A stretch of 64,000 nucleotides of DNA from positions 42,742 to 106,741 of the forward strand of contig NZ_BSTN01000021.1 in NCBI RefSeq assembly GCF_030269545.1, given 5' to 3'. Each line of letters begins with the position of its first letter. The first letter of the stretch is position 1. The position numbers were made by a program, and so were the translations under genes. Source of the DNA: Actinomadura sp. NBRC 104425. GTDB taxonomy: Bacteria > Actinomycetota > Actinomycetes > Streptosporangiales > Streptosporangiaceae. The notes beneath the pieces were generated by a model. It was not told the DNA's origin. It searched no databases and saw only the letters and a program-made list of their open reading frames with translations. Positions 59,797 to 64,000 of the stretch are shown here, piece after piece.

Positions 59797-62700
59797 GCCG
59801 ACTCCACCCGGTGGCTCACCACGCCGCCCCGCACGTACGGCGCCCAGATCTGCGGGGCCTGCTCGGCCGGGGAGAAGTCCGGACGGTCGAGGGCCGCGAC
59901 GAACAGCAGCAGGTCGCCGTGGAACACCGCCGGGGTGAACCTCTTCATCAAGGCCTCGTTGTTGGCGTCGATCCGGTCGATCGCCGCCAACGTCTCGTCG
60001 GCGCCCTCCCCGGCGTCCAGCTCCGGACGGTTGTCGAACCACTCCGTCACCGGTTCCTCTTCCCCGGCCCGCTCCGCTGCGTCGGCGGGGAGCTCGTCGC
60101 GGCGGTCCACCACCTGGAACGGGTAGGAGTCGAGGATCGCCAGCAGTTCGACCTGCTCCCCGCACTCCTGGATGTGGGTGGCGAGGGCGTGCGCGACCAG
60201 GCCGCCGAACGACCAGCCGAGCACCCGGTACGGCCCCTCGGGCTGGATGGCGCGCATCCGCTGGAAGTAGTCCGCCGCCATCTCCTCGACGCTCTGCGGC
60301 AGCGGCTCCTCGCCGTCCAGGCCGCGGGCCTGCAGCCCGTACACCGGGTACCGGTCCGGCAGGTGGCGGAGCAGCTCGGTGTAGCACCAGCTCAGCCCGT
60401 GCCCCGCGTGGACGCAGAACACCGGGCGTTCGTCGCCTGCGACTACCCGCAGCGGCAGCACCGGGGCGAAGTCGTAGGACTCTCCCCCTTCGTGCAGCGC
60501 CGCCGCCAGGGCCTCCACGGTCGGGGTGAGGAACAGCGTCTGGACGCTCAGTTCGGTGTCGAGCCTGCCGCGGATCTGCGCGATCAGCTTCATGGCCAGC
60601 AGCGAGTCACCGCCGAGATCGAAGAAGCTGACGTCCGCGCCGACCTTGGGCAGCCCGAGCACCTCGGCGAACAGGCCGCACAGCACCTCCTCCACCGCCG
60701 TTGCCGGCTCGCGGCCGGAGGCGGTGGCGATGTCGCCGGGGGCGGGCAGGGCGGCCCGGTCGAGCTTGCCGTTGACGGTCAGCGGCAGCGACTCCAGCAT
60801 CAGGAACGCCGACGGGACCATGTAGTCGGGCAGGACCGCGGCCAGGTGCTCGCGGAGGTCGGCGGCGTCGGCGCCGCTGGTCGTGGGCACGACGTAGGCG
60901 ACCAGGCGCTTGTCGCCGGGCCGGTCCTCGCGGGCGATGACCGCCACCCGGTCGACGCTCTCGTGCTCGGCCAGGACGGTCTCGACCTCGCCCGGCTCCA
61001 CACGGAACCCACGAATCTTCACCTGCTCGTCGGCCCGGCCGACGAACTCCAACCGGCCATCACTCGTCCAGCAGGCCAGGTCGCCGGTGCGGTACATGCG
61101 CTCGCCGGGGGTGAACGGGCAGGCCACAAAGCGCTCGGCGGTCAGGGCGGGGCGGTTGACGTAGCCGCGGGTGACCCCGGCGCCGGCGACGTAGAGTTCG
61201 CCGGTCACCCCGGCGGGAACGGGCTGGAGGAACTCGTCTAGGACGAAGGTCTTGGTGTTGCCGATCGGGCAGCCGATCGGCGGCGTGCCCGGACCGTCCA
61301 CCACACCGACTGTGGCCATGACGGTCGTCTCGGTCGGCCCGTAGGTGTTCCAGAGTCGATCGCCACCTGCCCAGCGGGCGGCCAGGTCCGCCGACAGCCG
61401 CTCGGCGCCCAGCACCCACCGGCCCACACCTTCGACCTGCGCCGGATCGAGCACGCGCAACAGCGACGGCACGATGCTCGCCGCATCCACGCCCTGCTCG
61501 TTGAGCATCCGGGTCAACACCGCCGAGTCGGCACGCTCCTGCGGCGTGGCGATGACAAGGGTGGCACCCGACGAGAGCGTCACCGCGATGTCCAAGACGG
61601 AGGCGTCGAAGCTGAATGAGGCGAACTGCAGAACTGACTTGCCCGGGGCCGCGCCCAGGACCGGCCGCAGCGCCTCCACCAGGTTCACCATGCCGCCGTG
61701 GTGCCCCATCACGCCCTTGGGACGGCCCGTGGAACCGGAGGTGTAGATGACGTACGCCAGGCTCGCCGGGTCCAACTCGACCCCCAGCGGCTCGGAAGAC
61801 TGCTCCGCGATCAGGTCATCGAGCGAGTCGATGCGCAGGGACGCACCGCTGTCGGCGAGCATGAACTCCAGCCGGTCGACCGGATACTCCGGATCCAGCG
61901 GCACATAGGCGGCACCCGCCTTCCACACACCCACCATCGCCACCACCGCGTCCACACCACGCGGCAGACTCAGACCCACCACCGACTCACGACCGACCCC
62001 GGCCTCTCGCAGGTACCGGGCCAACCGGTTGGACCGCGCCTCCAACTCGGCATACGTCAGGGACACCTCACCGCACCGCAACGCCACCGCATCCGGTGTG
62101 CGCTCCGCCCACGCCTGGATCTGCTCGGGGATCGTGGTCCCGGGGATCTCCGCGGCGGTGTCGTTCCAGCCGGTGAGCAGCGCGTCGCGCTCCACCTCGT
62201 CAAGAATCTCGATCCGGCTGACGCGGGTGTCGGCGTCGGCGGCGACCTGCGCCAGTACGTGGACCAGCCGTTCGGCGATCCGGCGGACGGTGGGCTCGTC
62301 GAACAGGTCGGTGGCGTACTGGATGTCGCCGCCGATCCCGGCGGGAGCCCCGTCGGGGTTGCGCTGTTCGACCAGCGTGACCGACAGGTCGAACCTGGCC
62401 GCCTCCGTGCCCTCCAGCGGCGGCATCGGCTGCACGTGCAAGCCCGGCAGCTCCCACTCGCCCTCGGCACGGGGAGTGTTCTGGACGGCGAGCATCACCT
62501 GGAACAGCGGGTGCCGGGACAGCGAGCGGGACGGGCTGAGGTCGTCCACCAGCCGCTCGAACGGCACGTCCTGGTGGGCGTAGGCGGCCAGGTCGGCCTC
62601 GCGGACCCGGGCGAGCAGGTCACCGAACGTGGGGTCACCGCTGACGTCGGTGCGCAGCACGAGGGTGTTGACGAAGAACCCGGTGACGTTGTCGAGGGCG

Positions 62701-64000
62701 GCGTCGCCCCGTCCCGCGATCGCGGTGCCGAACGGGATGTCGGTGCCGGCGCCGAGTCGGGCGAGCAGGACGGCCAGCGCGGCCTGCGCGACCATGAAGA
62801 CGGTTGCTCCACCGCGCCGGGCGACCTCCAGGAGACCGGCGTGGACCTTCGGGTCAAGCCGGAGAGGCACGGACGCGCCCTTGAACGAGGGAACGGCGGG
62901 ACGCGGCCGGTCGGTGGGCAGCGCCAGCTCTTCGGGCAGCCCGGCGAGCGCGTCGCGCCAGTAGGCGAGCTGGGAGCTGATCAGGCTGTCCGGATCGTCC
63001 AGGTCACCGAGAACCTCGCGCTGCCAGATCGCGTAGTCGGCGTACTGGACGGGCAGCGGCGCCCAGTCCGGTTCCCGGCCTTCCAGCCGGGCGGCGTAGG
63101 CGATGCCCAGGTCGCGGGCCAGGACGCCCATCGACCAGCCGTCCACCGCGATGTGGTGGGCGACGATCAGGAGCAGGTACTCGTCGTCTCCCAGTGCCAT
63201 CAGCCGGATCCGCCAGGGCAGGTCCCTGCCGACGTCGAAGCCTCGGTTTGCCTCGGCCGCCAGCACCTCGCCCAGTTCGTCCTGCGTGACCTCGGTGAGG
63301 ACCAGCGGCGGGCGGCCGGCCGGTCCGGTCAGGATGCGCTGGACGGGGGTCCCGCCGGTCTCGGGGTAGATGGTGCGGAGGGTTTCGTGCCGGTCGGCGA
63401 GGTCGCCCAAAGCGGCTTCCAGGGCGGCCGTGTCCAGCCGTCCCGAGAGGCGCAGCGCCATTGGCAGGACGTAGCCGGCGCCCGCACCCGCTTCTTCGAG
63501 CCGGTTGAGGAACCACATGCGCTGCTGCCCGTAGGACAGCGGCAGCACTTGCGGCCGAGGCCGGGCCGTGAGCGCCGCACGGACGCCCCCCGCCCCAGCC
63601 GCGCTGATCGCCCTGGCCACGGCTGCGACGGTGGGGTCGGTGAACAAGGTCCGGATGCCGATCTCGGTGTCGAAGACCGCGCGTATCCGGGCGAGCAGCC
63701 GCATCGCCAGCAGCGAGTCACCGCCCAGGTCGAAGAAGGAGTCTTCCGCTCCGACCTGCTCCAAGCCGAGCACCTCGGCGAACAGGCCGCAGAGAACCTC
63801 CTCGGTGGGAGTGGCAGGGGCGCGGCTCGCCGACCGGCCCGCGAAATCGGAGGCAGGCAACGCGGCACGGTCCAGCTTCCCGTTGACCGTCAGCGGCAAC
63901 TCCTCCAGCTGCACGAAGGCGGCCGGAACCATGTACTCGGGCACAGCGGCCGACAGATGCTCGCGCAGAGCCGCAGCGTCTACCGCACCGTTGGACGGCA
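59724..64000 (-). CDS. Terminal nonribosomal peptide synthetase (5' end outside window)
   Basis: The visible part, over 1,400 residues on the minus strand, runs: end of an A domain (LPLTVNGKLDRAALP), PCP (FDLGGDSLLAMRLL), C domain (VLPLSYGQQRMWFLNRL, HHIAVDGWSMGVL), A domain (VIYTSGSTGRPKGVMGHHGG, NTYGPTETTVMATVGV, VKIRGFRVEPGEVETVL), PCP (FDLGGDSLLAMKL) and a type-I TE (VLGWSFGGLVAHALA). No epimerase, methyltransferase or X domain is present. By eye the last A-domain pocket is D-A-L-I-V-G-T-V-M-K; I do not assign a substrate. The TE releases the finished peptide, so this is the last synthetase of the line. Confidence 0.96.
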   Translation of the reverse strand, partial: PSNGAVDAAALREHLSAAVPEYMVPAAFVQLEELPLTVNGKLDRAALPASDFAGRSASRAPATPTEEVLCGLFAEVLGLEQVGAEDSFFDLGGDSLLAMRLLARIRAVFDTEIGIRTLFTDPTVAAVARAISAAGAGGVRAALTARPRPQVLPLSYGQQRMWFLNRLEEAGAGAGYVLPMALRLSGRLDTAALEAALGDLADRHETLRTIYPETGGTPVQRILTGPAGRPPLVLTEVTQDELGEVLAAEANRGFDVGRDLPWRIRLMALGDDEYLLLIVAHHIAVDGWSMGVLARDLGIAYAARLEGREPDWAPLPVQYADYAIWQREVLGDLDDPDSLISSQLAYWRDALAGLPEELALPTDRPRPAVPSFKGASVPLRLDPKVHAGLLEVARRGGATVFMVAQAALAVLLARLGAGTDIPFGTAIAGRGDAALDNVTGFFVNTLVLRTDVSGDPTFGDLLARVREADLAAYAHQDVPFERLVDDLSPSRSLSRHPLFQVMLAVQNTPRAEGEWELPGLHVQPMPPLEGTEAARFDLSVTLVEQRNPDGAPAGIGGDIQYATDLFDEPTVRRIAERLVHVLAQVAADADTRVSRIEILDEVERDALLTGWNDTAAEIPGTTIPEQIQAWAERTPDAVALRCGEVSLTYAELEARSNRLARYLREAGVGRESVVGLSLPRGVDAVVAMVGVWKAGAAYVPLDPEYPVDRLEFMLADSGASLRIDSLDDLIAEQSSEPLGVELDPASLAYVIYTSGSTGRPKGVMGHHGGMVNLVEALRPVLGAAPGKSVLQFASFSFDASVLDIAVTLSSGATLVIATPQERADSAVLTRMLNEQGVDAASIVPSLLRVLDPAQVEGVGRWVLGAERLSADLAARWAGGDRLWNTYGPTETTVMATVGVVDGPGTPPIGCPIGNTKTFVLDEFLQPVPAGVTGELYVAGAGVTRGYVNRPALTAERFVACPFTPGERMYRTGDLACWTSDGRLEFVGRADEQVKIRGFRVEPGEVETVLAEHESVDRVAVIAREDRPGDKRLVAYVVPTTSGADAADLREHLAAVLPDYMVPSAFLMLESLPLTVNGKLDRAALPAPGDIATASGREPATAVEEVLCGLFAEVLGLPKVGADVSFFDLGGDSLLAMKLIAQIRGRLDTELSVQTLFLTPTVEALAAALHEGGESYDFAPVLPLRVVAGDERPVFCVHAGHGLSWCYTELLRHLPDRYPVYGLQARGLDGEEPLPQSVEEMAADYFQRMRAIQPEGPYRVLGWSFGGLVAHALATHIQECGEQVELLAILDSYPFQVVDRRDELPADAAERAGEEEPVTEWFDNRPELDAGEGADETLAAIDRIDANNEALMKRFTPAVFHGDLLLFVAALDRPDFSPAEQAPQIWAPYVRGGVVSHRVESAHRDMVKPRSMAEVGRVLSDWLED

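Overview
The window is about 70% GC chromosomal DNA from a filamentous actinomycete. The strongest evidence is the conserved actinobacterial block galU / gephyrin-like moeA / rimJ-like acetyltransferase / SepX-GLPR-type membrane protein next to 5-formyltetrahydrofolate cyclo-ligase. An FmdB-type zinc-ribbon (Ruc-like) gene and mscL lie in the same neighbourhood, as in mycobacteria. A c-di-AMP riboswitch of actinobacterial type sits in front of a cell-wall amidase. Order Streptosporangiales (Actinomadura-like) is a reasonable guess, but it is an inference.

Region 1 (1-14,400) is mixed housekeeping and accessory sequence. It holds the N-terminal part of cytochrome bd oxidase subunit I, the riboswitch and amidase, a broken tctA remnant, two uncharacterised proteins, and an IclR-controlled catabolic operon (SnoaL-like, two SDRs, a KstD-like flavoprotein, an ACS-type MFS transporter) with a clear palindromic operator. 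A DUF6745-type pair, an XRE regulator and a decayed tyrosine integrase beside tRNA-Ala(CGC) follow.

Region 2 (14,400-30,700) is mostly core genome: the divisome/Moco block, 5-FCL ending inside a 15-bp tandem repeat, a D-2-hydroxyacid dehydrogenase, a CPA1 K+/H+ antiporter, a Ruc-like gene behind a CIRCE-like operator, an MMPL transporter, MTA phosphorylase, a SAF-domain protein, MscL and a coiled-coil D,D-carboxypeptidase. A cysM remnant lies just before the carboxypeptidase.

Region 3 (30,700-37,100) is integrative-element debris at tRNA-Arg(CCT). It contains a serine recombinase lacking its catalytic half, a truncated DUF2637/SpdA-like gene, a frameshifted sugar-phosphate isomerase and a TetR/MFS/SDR module with a large palindrome. 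Region 4 (37,159-39,904) is a compact three-gene operon: an SCP2-like protein, an 85-residue protein, and a 689-residue metzincin-like protease whose N-terminus resembles the 85-residue protein. I recognise no described system matching it.

Region 5 (40,768-64,000) is the left part of a nonribosomal peptide cluster. It encodes a glycopeptide-type FAD halogenase, the 4-hydroxyphenylglycine precursor enzymes (prephenate dehydrogenase, AroH chorismate mutase, 4-hydroxymandelate synthase and oxidase), DpgA and DpgB for 3,5-dihydroxyphenylglycine, a two-component system, a MacB-type exporter with two repeat-bearing lipoproteins, a haem peroxidase fused to a CBM2-like domain, HtpG, and a terminal NRPS (A-PCP-C-A-PCP-TE). 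A site matching the StrR/Bbr consensus (GTCCAR-N17-YTGGAC) lies between dpgA and the response regulator. HpgT, DpgC, DpgD, P450 cross-linking enzymes and an X domain are not in the window. The product is probably a chlorinated Hpg/Dpg peptide that does not have the standard glycopeptide ending.
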